36,197 nucleotides of DNA from Parasphingopyxis lamellibrachiae. GTDB lineage: Bacteria > Pseudomonadota > Alphaproteobacteria > Sphingomonadales > Sphingomonadaceae. Position numbers and translations under genes: made by a program. Below are positions 16,022-25,200 of the stretch, piece after piece. Under the pieces are notes generated by a model. The model had not been told where the DNA came from. It saw nothing but the letters and a program-made list of their open reading frames with translations, and ran no database searches. Every line of letters starts with the position of its first letter. Positions within the stretch are counted from its first letter, which is position 1. The stretch spans positions 1 to 36,197 of the forward strand of contig NZ_QRDP01000005.1 in NCBI RefSeq assembly GCF_003385775.1, written 5' to 3'.

Positions 16022-17200
16022 CTAAGCGCGCAAATCTGAAGGTCGCTGGACGCCGCGATTACGTTTGGAAATCAGACGCCGAAAAACAATTATGTTTTCA
16101 TCGGCTTCGAATAGAGCTTCATCGACCCATTGATGGTCGTCGGCATAGCCTTCCTCGGCTGCTTCCCGCGCCCAGATGTCCGGCCCGTTAAACTCTTCCA
16201 AAGCGTAAAAGGCCCAACGGTTATTATATTCCCGTTTGAAATCGCGCTTCTCTTCATCTGTTTCCGCGCGCGTGCCCAAGTTTTGAAAATACATGTGCGT
16301 GGTTTCGTCGATGGGCACATACCATTCAAATTGCGTGGTCTTCGGGTCAGGCCAAGGATCGACTTTAAGCGCACATGGCATCCACATTGAAATGGTCGAA
16401 GGGACGAGATTTTTGCCCGTAACATCGGACGGAACTTTGAGGACGGTTTCGCCTTCGATCTTGCCTTCGAACGCGGGAATAACGTGCGGGCCGTAGATCT
16501 CGATGACGCCTCTGGGGCCGTCTTCGCCATCAACCAGTTCGTGGCTCTGCTCACCCGAAGCCCCAAAGCCCAGTGGCAGGACGAGATCATTTTCCTGAAT
16601 TAGCAATGATTCCCGGTGAATATAGATATGCGTTTTATCGAAGCCGTTTTCCACGCCATGCCGCCAGTTGGACTGAACAGTCTGGCGCTGGGAAAGCACA
16701 TAATTGTCTTCATCGAGGAAATTCGGCGGCACATCATCGATAAGCGGCGGAATATTTCCATCGCGATCTCCGAGGAAAACAAAAACCAACCCTTTGGCTT
16801 CTTCGACAATGTAACTGCGCACCCCGCGAGTGCCGTCAACAATGCGGGTTTCAGGGGCAGCTATGACATCGGTGAGTTTCCCATCTGCCCAACGATAGGT
16901 GTAGCCATGATACCAGCACGTGATCGTAGCTTTGGTATGGCATTCGGGCTTTTTCGAAAATTTCACGCCGCGGTGCAAACATCGATCCCGAATGCAATGC
17001 ACTTCGCCATCAATACGATTTAGAAGCAGGTTCTCGCCGCATAACTTAGCTGTTACAGGCTTGCCTTCCTCAACCTCGTCGGAGAGCAAGACCGGGTACC
17101 AATGGTTCCGAAAGCCCAGCTTGGCTTCAACATAGTCACGCCATCCCTTTACCCTGTCCAGGATATCGGGGTCTACCAGTTGATCATCTTGCGTAGTCAT
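16022..17200 (-). CDS. Carbazole-1,9a-dioxygenase-like Rieske terminal oxygenase (CarAa type)
   Basis: Homomeric-type terminal oxygenase resembling CarAa, which attacks the ring carbon next to a bridging heteroatom (angular dioxygenation). The Rieske ligands are C74/H76 (DRCLHRGV) and C95/H98 (CWYHGY). The catalytic motif ENGFDKTHIYIHRES carries D188, H191 and H195 with the spacing of CarAa D180-H183-H187. At 392 residues it is near CarAa's length and has no separate beta subunit. ATG 17200 is chosen because GAGAGGAAG precedes it; an upstream in-frame ATG at 17224 lacks such a site. Neighbours of CarC, CarBa, CarBb and CarAc type support the assignment to an angular pathway. Carbazole itself is not implied; demethylation of a hetero-substituent by this fold is an alternative. 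Confidence 0.87.
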   Translation of the reverse strand: MTTQDDQLVDPDILDRVKGWRDYVEAKLGFRNHWYPVLLSDEVEEGKPVTAKLCGENLLLNRIDGEVHCIRDRCLHRGVKFSKKPECHTKATITCWYHGYTYRWADGKLTDVIAAPETRIVDGTRGVRSYIVEEAKGLVFVFLGDRDGNIPPLIDDVPPNFLDEDNYVLSQRQTVQSNWRHGVENGFDKTHIYIHRESLLIQENDLVLPLGFGASGEQSHELVDGEDGPRGVIEIYGPHVIPAFEGKIEGETVLKVPSDVTGKNLVPSTISMWMPCALKVDPWPDPKTTQFEWYVPIDETTHMYFQNLGTRAETDEEKRDFKREYNNRWAFYALEEFNGPDIWAREAAEEGYADDHQWVDEALFEADENIIVFRRLISKRNRGVQRPSDLRA

Positions 17201-17236
17201 CAAACTTCCTCTCTCATGTACCATGAACCGCCCTGC

Positions 17237-18595
17237 CTATTCGGCCGCTATCCCATTTCGGGCCGCAAGCGTATCGCGCGTGTAAACATCGTTCCACATG
17301 GCATAGCTGAATTCAGTCGCCAGTCGGGATCGGTTATGATTGGGGGTCAAGTCTACAGTGGCCCCGTCTTTATAGACCGCCAGAATGTTAGCCGGATCAA
17401 GCGGAACCGAAATATCTTCCAGCGGATTTTGAGCGAGCACCAATATGTCGGCGATGCTGCCCTGTGTCAGCGACCCGACATCCGATCCCGCTTGGGTAAA
17501 CCATGCGTTTTCCACGGTCGCCTGCCGCAATACTTCCCGCTCCGAAAACCCGATATATTTCATATGGTTTTCCAGCTCACGGGCATGCCACTCGCCATAA
17601 GGTGTCACGGCAAAGCCGGCTTCGCTGCCAATCAGAAAACGCACACCTGCTTCGCGCGCCCGGCTGAGGTTTTTCGCCGCGGCATCCAGCTCATGTTTGT
17701 GTGCATCAACCAGTGCGGGATAGCTTGGATCACTTGGCTGAGCGAATTCGATATTGTTCACTAAGAGCGAGAGCGTCGGGCAGAGAGCACAGTCATTCTC
17801 GATAACCGCCTCAAGGGCTTGTTCATCCATATAGGACGCATGAAATATCAGATCGGCATCGGCGCGGGCAGCATGGAGAACGCCCTCTGCTCCGCGGGCA
17901 TGCACAACGACCTTGCGACCGAGCCGATGAGCCTCATCCACCAGCAAATCGACCTCGTCCTGCCGGAAGGCACAGGCCAACCGTATCGATGACGGGTTCA
18001 TGGAATCGCCGTCCATCGACAGCTTGATGAAGTCGACCCCATCCTTCACCTGCTGCCGGATGGCATCGAGCCCCTCATCCTTGTTGTGAACGATCTGACC
18101 AATCGAAGTGTCGGGAACTCCGACCCAGGTTGGATACCAATCCACCAACCCTTGGCGCGAGCTGATATTCCGCCCCGAACAGGTCACACGCGGGCCAACA
18201 AAAAGGCCGGCATCAATGGCATCGCGAATAGCCAGACTAACGCGGCCTGAAGTCGTCGGATCACATACCGAGGTATAGCCAGCGCGCAAAATCCTCTGCG
18301 CGGCTTCCATACCGCGCAGTGCACGAAATTCGAGGCTCGCGAAAAGGTCTATATCCTCCTCGGTCTTCGCTTCTCCATAGGATAGGTGGACATGCGCATC
18401 GATCAGGCCAGGCATAACGAAAGCATCGTTATAGTCGATAATCTTGGCCTCAGGCGCAATGGCAGGCGCCTTTCCCGAATGCCCTGCATAAACTATATGC
18501 TGACCTTGCATGACAATGACGGCATCCGAAATCACGATGTCAGCCCCGGGGTCGAACATCGTGCCGCATCTGATAACGTTGGTCTGTTGGTTCAT
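17237..18595 (-). CDS. Metal-dependent amidohydrolase with Glu in place of the usual catalytic Asp
   Basis: A 452-residue amidohydrolase-superfamily enzyme of the prolidase/imidazolonepropionase-like group, which includes hydrolases of amides, ureas and carbamates. Metal ligands follow the family: H68-x-H70 (IDAHVHLS), K191 as likely carboxylated lysine (VDFIKLSMDG), H232 (VVVHARGAEG) and H252 (LIFHASYMD). At the end of strand 8, where nearly all members have Asp in a GTD motif, it reads IGSEAGFA with Glu325. The start codon overlaps the preceding hydrolase gene's stop (ATGA). Its position between two hydrolases and the oxygenases suggests it splits an amide- or urea-like bond of the substrate or an intermediate, which is inference. 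Confidence 0.85.
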   Translation of the reverse strand: MNQQTNVIRCGTMFDPGADIVISDAVIVMQGQHIVYAGHSGKAPAIAPEAKIIDYNDAFVMPGLIDAHVHLSYGEAKTEEDIDLFASLEFRALRGMEAAQRILRAGYTSVCDPTTSGRVSLAIRDAIDAGLFVGPRVTCSGRNISSRQGLVDWYPTWVGVPDTSIGQIVHNKDEGLDAIRQQVKDGVDFIKLSMDGDSMNPSSIRLACAFRQDEVDLLVDEAHRLGRKVVVHARGAEGVLHAARADADLIFHASYMDEQALEAVIENDCALCPTLSLLVNNIEFAQPSDPSYPALVDAHKHELDAAAKNLSRAREAGVRFLIGSEAGFAVTPYGEWHARELENHMKYIGFSEREVLRQATVENAWFTQAGSDVGSLTQGSIADILVLAQNPLEDISVPLDPANILAVYKDGATVDLTPNHNRSRLATEFSYAMWNDVYTRDTLAARNGIAAE

Positions 18596-19443
18596 CGTTC
18601 ATCCTGCCTTGCAAAATGGTTGTGAATGGCACTCAGAAAGGTTTCCGTCCTCTCCATTGCAATGGAATGGCTGCATCGGCCGAGCAGCATGCAATCTGCA
18701 TCCGGCATTTTATCGAGCAACGCGAGCGACCCGGTTTCTGCAGGAAAAGCGAGGTCTTCGCGCCCGTGCAGCATCATGACGGGAACAGAGACGCGCGCCA
18801 AAATATCGTCTGAAACCACGGCAGCATTTATATAATGTTCGAAATCGCCCTCGAACATCGTGTCAAAATAGAGCCGATACTCCTCAGATCCGATGATCTC
18901 CATGCGCGCATCAAGATAGGCGTCCGTAATCAACTCATCGTCGGCGATCAGTGCCTGAGCCGCACTGCGCATCTCCTCGCGCGAAGCCGGGCACCGCCAG
19001 ATCTTTGAAAGAGCCGGAGTGACCGGCATGCGCGCACCCATGGTTCCTGTCGTCATCACGCGATTCACGCGCGTATCTTCGGCGGCTATTCTCAGCGCAA
19101 TAGCGCCCGATATGGAATGGCCGATCACACCGATCTTATCTCTGCCGAATAAATCCAACGCTGCTTTGGCCTGGCGCACCCAAAGCTCAAAATCGAAATA
19201 TGGCGGTTCCGCACGACGGTCCGAGCTTCCAAAGCCGATGAGATCCATCGCGATTACCGAATAGCGGGAGGCCAACCTATCGAGTACCAATCGCCAATTG
19301 CCGATGCTCGACGCCCCGGGACCCGATCCATGGATCAGCAAGAGGGGATCGCCCTGCCCGCCAACATATATGCCTGATTGCAACTCTTCGAACGTGAAGC
19401 TTGCCGCACGCAGCGCAGAAAAGGGAGATGACAGTGCCGCCAT
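18592..19443 (-). CDS. Alpha/beta hydrolase, meta-cleavage-product hydrolase-like (second copy)
   Basis: A 283-residue serine hydrolase with the hallmarks of meta-cleavage hydrolases: LLIHGSGPGASSIGNW (oxyanion region), the nucleophile motif GHSISGAIA, an acid in MLHGREDLAFP, and the catalytic His in GRCSHSIAME. It overlaps the beta-subunit gene by 1 bp upstream and the amidohydrolase gene by 4 bp downstream. It is only distantly similar to the CarC-like enzyme at 15192-16010. The two may act on different ring-cleavage products, or this one may hydrolyse an ester or amide. Confidence 0.85.
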   Translation of the reverse strand: MAALSSPFSALRAASFTFEELQSGIYVGGQGDPLLLIHGSGPGASSIGNWRLVLDRLASRYSVIAMDLIGFGSSDRRAEPPYFDFELWVRQAKAALDLFGRDKIGVIGHSISGAIALRIAAEDTRVNRVMTTGTMGARMPVTPALSKIWRCPASREEMRSAAQALIADDELITDAYLDARMEIIGSEEYRLYFDTMFEGDFEHYINAAVVSDDILARVSVPVMMLHGREDLAFPAETGSLALLDKMPDADCMLLGRCSHSIAMERTETFLSAIHNHFARQDER

Positions 19444-19919
19444 TATAACGGTGCCGCGATGAGGTTTTGCACGGCAAATGTATCGAGGATTACCGTGCGC
19501 TTTTTGAACTTGGGGCCGTCATCGGTTTCGACGATTACATCGCGATATCGGCCCACGGCGTAGGTCTTGGATCGGCCCTCTTCGCAGGTATGGAAGATGA
19601 CGAAATTAGATGATGCCTCAATGATATCATCGCGTGCCGAAATGCGGGTGTTTGTGATGAGATGCCGTGAATATACAAATTCGTAAGTGAGCGCATCGCG
19701 CAGCGCGGTCACCCGATCCTCCATCATTCCCCGGCTATAATAATAGACAAGTGGCGCGGGCAGACCCATCGCTTCATTCTCGCGAGACAATATCTTGTAG
19801 AGCCCGTTTTCGAGAAACAATTCCGGCCATTCCTCAAGCCGATCCTCATCAAGGCAGTCGACATATCGTTCGAGCAAATCCTGAACCGGTGATGAGGTGT
19901 CGCAAACGGCATTCATCAT
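19443..19919 (-). CDS. Ring-hydroxylating oxygenase beta subunit
   Basis: A 158-residue small subunit of the SnoaL-like/ring-hydroxylating beta family, which has a structural role in the alpha3beta3 hexamer. Typical features are the N-terminal DLLERYVDCLDEDRLEEWPELF helix-strand pattern, YYYSRGMMEDRVTALRDA, and the C-terminal YRDVIVETDDGPKFKKRTVILDTF. The start is ATG 19919, overlapping the alpha subunit's stop (ATGATGA) and preceded by AGGAG; the ATG three bases on is an alternative. It is inseparable from the alpha subunit upstream. Confidence 0.88.
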   Translation of the reverse strand: MMNAVCDTSSPVQDLLERYVDCLDEDRLEEWPELFLENGLYKILSRENEAMGLPAPLVYYYSRGMMEDRVTALRDALTYEFVYSRHLITNTRISARDDIIEASSNFVIFHTCEEGRSKTYAVGRYRDVIVETDDGPKFKKRTVILDTFAVQNLIAAPL

Positions 19920-21169
19920 GCTTGCTCCTGCGCTCGGGCAAGGCCCATTGCTTCCGAGTAGCACTTCCAGAAACCGCGTACCGCGACCTCAGTCGCTAGA
20001 GTATCCTGATCCTCAATGGCACCCCGGCCACCCATCTGCACAGTCGAACAATTGTCAGGCTCCCGCCGGTTCACACCGGACTGAACAAGCCTCCCGGCCT
20101 CGCCATCTTCAAGCGAAATATAACCAGCCGGACCCACGAAATTCGATTGCCGCAACTTGCCCTCTGTCGCTTCCGCGTCATCGTCTTCGAAACCCAGATA
20201 TGTCCAGTATAACTCGAATTCGTTGAGGCCTTTGGGACGGACATGACGTGTCTGGAACGTGTTCGCGACCTGACCCAGCATAAGGTTGGGAAAAATCGTC
20301 ATAATCATATTGGTGACCTTGTCGTCATAATCCGGCTTAACGTCGAATAGTGAGGGATCGCGTAGACTGTAGTCGGTTCTGTATTTGTCGATCCCGGCAT
20401 AGGTGGAGTTAACGTCCGCCTGCTCCTCATCGATATCGGCCGTGCGCAAAACGCTATGCCCTTTGCTTTCGTCCATAGTGACGCGGCCCGACATCGTGGG
20501 TCGGTAGATGCCGAAAGTGACATGGAAGAGATGTAACAACCCCGCATGATAAGGGTCTTTGACGTTTTCCAGATACAGCTTCCAGTTGGCCGGAATGACT
20601 TGGCGATAATAGCCGAGCACCTTAACGGGTCGGTCAAATATGCGATCAATCTCCGGTCGTATCTTCGGCCCCAAATAGTCGTAGAGGGGCGGCGTTTCGT
20701 CAGAGAATGTGCCGAATACCAGTCCCTTGTATGACTCGACCCGTATACGGCGAAGACCATGTTTCGATTTGTCGAAATCCTTGGGCATTCCGCCCTGACC
20801 CTTCACACCGCGCTGCTGCGGCACGCCTAACAAGTCTCCACGATCGCTGAAGCACCATTGATGATATGCACAGGTGTGCGAGGTCGCCGTGCCGCGCATC
20901 CTACGGACAAGCTGCGCTCCTCGGTGCGCACAGCTGTTCAGGAAAGCCACGACGTCCCCATCTTCAGTCCGCTGAACAACCACCTGCCGCTCACCGATAT
21001 AGCTGACCACGTACTGACCGGGGTCGCGGATTTCCGCGTCGAGGCAAAGGTAATTCCAATGAGGCCCCGCAAACAGCCGCTTTGACTCGCGTGCATAGAG
21101 TTCCGGATCCGTAAATACTGCATAAGGTATGCGGCTAGAATCTTCAGCAGGCCAAAAATTTGATGTCAT
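19916..21169 (-). CDS. Ring-hydroxylating oxygenase alpha subunit, salicylate/anthranilate-hydroxylase-like
   Basis: Large subunit of a two-subunit Rieske oxygenase. The Rieske ligands are C80/H82 (NSCAHRGAQ) and C100/H103 (CAYHQW). Iron ligands H208 and H213 lie in ENVKDPYHAGLLHLFHVTFG, a motif I associate with sphingomonad salicylate 1-hydroxylases and AndAc-type anthranilate dioxygenases. It is 417 residues from ATG 21169; an in-frame GTG at 21181 is possible. It heads the nine-gene unit A behind a promoter with two operator boxes. The likely role is hydroxylation, with loss of a carboxyl or amino group, of an aromatic intermediate, or the first attack on the substrate. N-dealkylating members also exist in this broad group. 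Confidence 0.87.
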   Translation of the reverse strand: MTSNFWPAEDSSRIPYAVFTDPELYARESKRLFAGPHWNYLCLDAEIRDPGQYVVSYIGERQVVVQRTEDGDVVAFLNSCAHRGAQLVRRMRGTATSHTCAYHQWCFSDRGDLLGVPQQRGVKGQGGMPKDFDKSKHGLRRIRVESYKGLVFGTFSDETPPLYDYLGPKIRPEIDRIFDRPVKVLGYYRQVIPANWKLYLENVKDPYHAGLLHLFHVTFGIYRPTMSGRVTMDESKGHSVLRTADIDEEQADVNSTYAGIDKYRTDYSLRDPSLFDVKPDYDDKVTNMIMTIFPNLMLGQVANTFQTRHVRPKGLNEFELYWTYLGFEDDDAEATEGKLRQSNFVGPAGYISLEDGEAGRLVQSGVNRREPDNCSTVQMGGRGAIEDQDTLATEVAVRGFWKCYSEAMGLARAQEQA

Positions 21170-21190
21170 CTCAATACCCACTCCAATTTC

Positions 21191-22069
21191 CTATTTTTTG
21201 TAGGACGATTCATGTAGGGCTATAGTTTGAGTGATGTCATCCTTCAAGCACTTTTTTGCGTGGAGAAACCTTATCGCTGGTGCTTCTTGCCATTTTATAC
21301 GCCGTCGGATTTTGTAAGCAGCGCCGCAAAGCGCCTTTAGATAGCGATCACGCTCCCACTCATCAGGAGTCTTTTCTCGAAATGAAAGTGAAATGGCAGC
21401 GATAGCTTTTTCATCGGCATCTACCGACGGCACAGCGAGACAATAGAGATCCTCATCTACCTAATGATCGTCCACGGCGAATCCGCACTTTTGCACATTG
21501 GCTATTTCTTCCTGCAATGCTTCGGGCCGAATAATGGTCTTAGCTGGTCAACCAAACAAACGGCCCTTGAGAGAGAAAAGGTAGCGAGTTCTTCTCCACC
21601 GAGCGCTGCCAACAAAATTTTACCGAGCCCTGAGCAATAAGCCTCGAGTTGCATTGTCTCGCGGGTAAAAAGGCTTTGCTTTCTCCTTTCCCGCCTTCAA
21701 CAGATAGATCACCATATCCTGCTCGAATATGCCAAAATGGTCTATGCATCCATAGCGTCGCGCCAATTGCGAGAGGGTGGGCCGGGCGATACCCGCCGCG
21801 ATGGCAGTGGGTTCGAGTTCCGATGAGAGCGCGGTCAGCATAGGACCAGCATGATAATAGCCACGTCGGCTACGGATCAGATAACCCGACTTTTGAAGTT
21901 GCTGTGCAACGCGATGCGCGGTGGCCAGCGGCAAGCCAAGCCTATTCGCTAACACGCTATGTGAGTTCTGACCGCAATTTCGGATGAGGGCCATCAGCAA
22001 TGGCAAAGCTTGCTCCAACGAGCTTCCGCGATCTTCTTTATCTCTCAGATCTTGGGAGATACTATCCAT
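21191..22069 (-). pseudogene. IclR-family regulator, inactivated by a frameshift and two stop codons
   Basis: The N-terminal half is a good IclR protein: the winged helix SVLANRLGLPLATAHRVAQQ and the linker GYLIRSRRGYYHAGP, then the start of the effector domain to about base 21665. There the frame slips; the family sequence continues in another frame (ETMQLEAYCSGLGKILLAAL) but meets a TGA after GRLFG and a TAG after FAVDDH before ISLSFREK near the end. Its sequence parallels the intact regulator at 34994-35758 (GYLVRSRRGHYHAGP, MQLEAYCSAIGKILLA), so it is a decayed paralogue. ATG 22069 is the likely old start; the frame extends to 22180. Its last bases overlap the promoter of unit A. Confidence 0.85.
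21199..21247 (-). promoter_or_regulatory. Promoter and paired operator boxes of unit A
   Basis: Toward the oxygenase alpha gene, TTGAAG (21242-21247) and TATAGC (21219-21224) are 17 bp apart. Two boxes lie at and just below the -10: TGTAGGGCT (21213-21221) and TGTAGGACG (21199-21207), both on the plus strand, 14 bp centre to centre. This covers the expected transcription start, 30-50 bp before the start codon. The region lies in the tail of the IclR pseudogene. Confidence 0.6.
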
Positions 22070-22228
22070 GGAGTGATGGCAGCAATCACTTTGTTCGATT
22101 AGATCGAACCTCTGAGGTAATGCGCAAAAAGAGGAAGGATTGAAGTATATGAACGGTCGAAAAGCCCTGAATTCCGACATTAATCCCCGTCGGAATCAGC
22201 CGTGCGCGCTAGTTGCTAAGCCGATGAT

Positions 22229-25200
22229 ATGAGCGTGTTTCTCCATCGACACCAACATACGCAAATAACGAAGCTGCTCGTCGCAAATCGTTCGGAAATA
22301 GCGATTCGAGTTTTCCGAGCCGCAAGTGAGTTGGGAATAGGAACAGTCGGCATCTATGCCGAACAGGACAAACTCTCACTGCATCGCTTCAAATGCGATG
22401 AAGCATATCATCTCGGTGATGGCAAAGGTGCTATTGATGCCTATCTGGATAGTGATCGGATCATTGCCATCGCGCGCGAGGCAGGCGCAGATGCGATACA
22501 CCCCGGATATGGGTTCCTTTCAGAAGACCCGGCTTTTGCAGAAAGCAGCAAACGAGCCGGGCTCATTTTCATCGGCCCCTCACCAAAAACCATGCACATG
22601 CTCGGGAACAAGGTTTCTGCACGCAAGATTGCGATTGCCGCCGGAGTGCCGGTCATACCCGCGACGGACCCGCTACCAGCCGATCCCAATATCATCAAAG
22701 CTGCCGCAGATGAGCTTGGATATCCAGTGATGCTCAAGGCAAGCTGGGGCGGCGGGGGACGCGGAATGCGGTCAATCAATAGTTCAGGCGCCCTCATCGC
22801 CGCAGTAGACAGTGGCCGCCGAGAGGCACACGCTGTTTTCGGACGCGACGAAGTCTATCTCGAAAAGCTGATTCAGCGGGCTCGCCATATCGAAGTGCAA
22901 TTGCTCGGTGACCATCATGGCAACATCGTCCATTTGTACGAGCGAGATTGCTCTATACAGCGCCGCAATCAGAAGATCATCGAACGGGCTCCTGCCCCCT
23001 ATCTCGATGAGATAACGCGCAACAAGATCTGCGAGGCCGCCTTGGCGATAGGCAGAACAACCAACTATGTCGGCGCCGGCACGGTCGAGTTTCTGCTGGA
23101 TGAAGATAGTGGAAATTTCTATTTCATTGAAGTCAATCCGCGAATCCAGGTGGAGCATACTGTCACCGAAGTTGTGACCGGAATTGATATTGTCAAAGCG
23201 CAGATCAAGATTGCCAATGGAAATCGGGTGGGCGTTGCGGAGGAAACGGGTGTCCCTTGCCAAACCGACATTCAGCTTAATGGCCATGCCCTGCAATGCC
23301 GGGTAACCACCGAAGATCCTCAGAACAATTTTATTCCTGATTATGGGCGTATCGCAGCCTATCGTGGCGCCTTCGGTTTCGGGATCCGTATCGATGGCGG
23401 CACGGCTTATTCTGGAGCAATAGTGACCCGCCACTATGACCCTTTGCTGGAAAAGATCGTTGCATGGGCACCTACTGGTGATGAGGCAATTGCGCGAATG
23501 GTTCGAGCGCTGCGCGAATACAGAATTCGCGGAGTGGCGACCAATCTCCAATTTCTAGTGAATGTCCTCACCCATCCGGATTTCCTAGCAGGTCAATATA
23601 CAACGCGTTTCATCGACGAGGAGCCGGAGCTTCTACGATCGCGCAAACGGCAAGACCGGGCCAGCCGGCTATTGCGATACATTGCCGACGTCACGGTCAA
23701 CGGCCATCCTGATGTCAAAGGCCGCGCACGCCCGGCTACCCATCGAAAATCAACCGTAGCACCACAATTTGATGTTCCCATCCAAGACGGAACGCGCCAG
23801 AGATTCCAAAAGCTCGGCGCAGTGGGTTTTGCGCGATGGATGCGCGAGCACCCGCGAATATTGATAACCGACACGACAATGCGCGACGCGCATCAATCTT
23901 TGCTCGCAACGCGTATGCGCACTACCGATATGGTGCGCATCGCGAACGACTATGCTCGCGGCCTTCCTGGATTGCTTTCAGTTGAATGTTGGGGCGGCGC
24001 AACCTTCGACGTCGCCATGCGCTTTCTCCAGGAAGACCCTTGGGATAGACTGTTCGGAATTCGCGAAACGGCGCCGAACCTTCTTACCCAGATGCTCTTA
24101 CGCGGAGCAAATGGTGTAGGTTACACCAACTATCCCGACAATGTCGTTCGGCATTTCATTGCGGAAGCAGCACAAGGTATAGATATCTTCCGAATTTTTG
24201 ATTGCCTCAACTGGGTCGAAAATATGCGGGTCGCTATCGATGCAGTAGTCGAAAGCGGAAAGATCGCCGAAGGCGCGCTTTGCTACACTGGCGATATATT
24301 GAACCCGGACCGTGCCAAATATAACCTCGCCTATTATGCGGGCCTGGCCCGCGAATTGGAAGCCGCCGGTTGCCACATCCTGGCGATCAAGGACATGGCC
24401 GGATTGTTGAAGCCGGGGGCTGCCACGGCGCTGATCAATGCACTGCGCAATGAAACCGACCTCCCCATTCATCTGCATACTCACGATACATCTGGCGCTG
24501 CAGCAGCTACCATTCTCGCTGCGATCGATGCGGGAGTCGATGCGGTGGATGCGGCAATGGACTCCATGTCGGGCACAACGTCCCAGCCCTGCCTTGGATC
24601 AATCGTCGAAGCGGTGCATCATACTGATCGCGATAGCGGTCTGTCATCCCAGGCTATCCGCCAGTTGAGTTTCTATTGGGAAAACGTACGCAGCTATTAC
24701 ACCGCATTCGAACAGGACCTTAAATCTGGCGCTTCGGAAGTGTACATGCATGAAATGCCGGGTGGGCAGTTCACAAACTTGAAGGAACAGGCCCGCTCTC
24801 TTGATCTCGAGGACCGCTGGCACGAAGTCTCTGCAGCTTATACCGAGGCTAATATGATGTTCGGGGACATCGTAAAGGTTACACCTTCGTCCAAGGTTGT
24901 CGGTGACATGGCATTGATGATGGTTAGCCAGAACCTTTCTGCCAATGATATTCTTGATGAGAATCGCGATATCGCCTTTCCAAGCTCGGTCGAACAGATG
25001 CTACATGGGGATCTAGGACAACCGCCGGGTGGCTGGCCTACTGAAATCCAAAGTCGTGTCCTGAAAGAAATCGAGCCCATAACTGTTCGCCCCGCCTCGC
25101 TGATGCAAGCAGCCGACCTCGAGGCCAAACGGCGTGAAGCTGAAGAACGTTGTGGTCGGAAGCTCCAAGAACGTGAGTTTGCAAGCTATCTGATGTATCC

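Noticed and set aside
13768-21169. Calling the cluster a carbazole degradation operon
   Set aside because: Only the enzyme families match; the gene order differs, and the amidohydrolase, demethylase and formaldehyde genes are not part of known carbazole pathways.
21191-22180. Treating the IclR gene as functional with a shorter product
   Set aside because: The frame ends within the effector domain, and the missing half is present downstream in another frame with two further stops.
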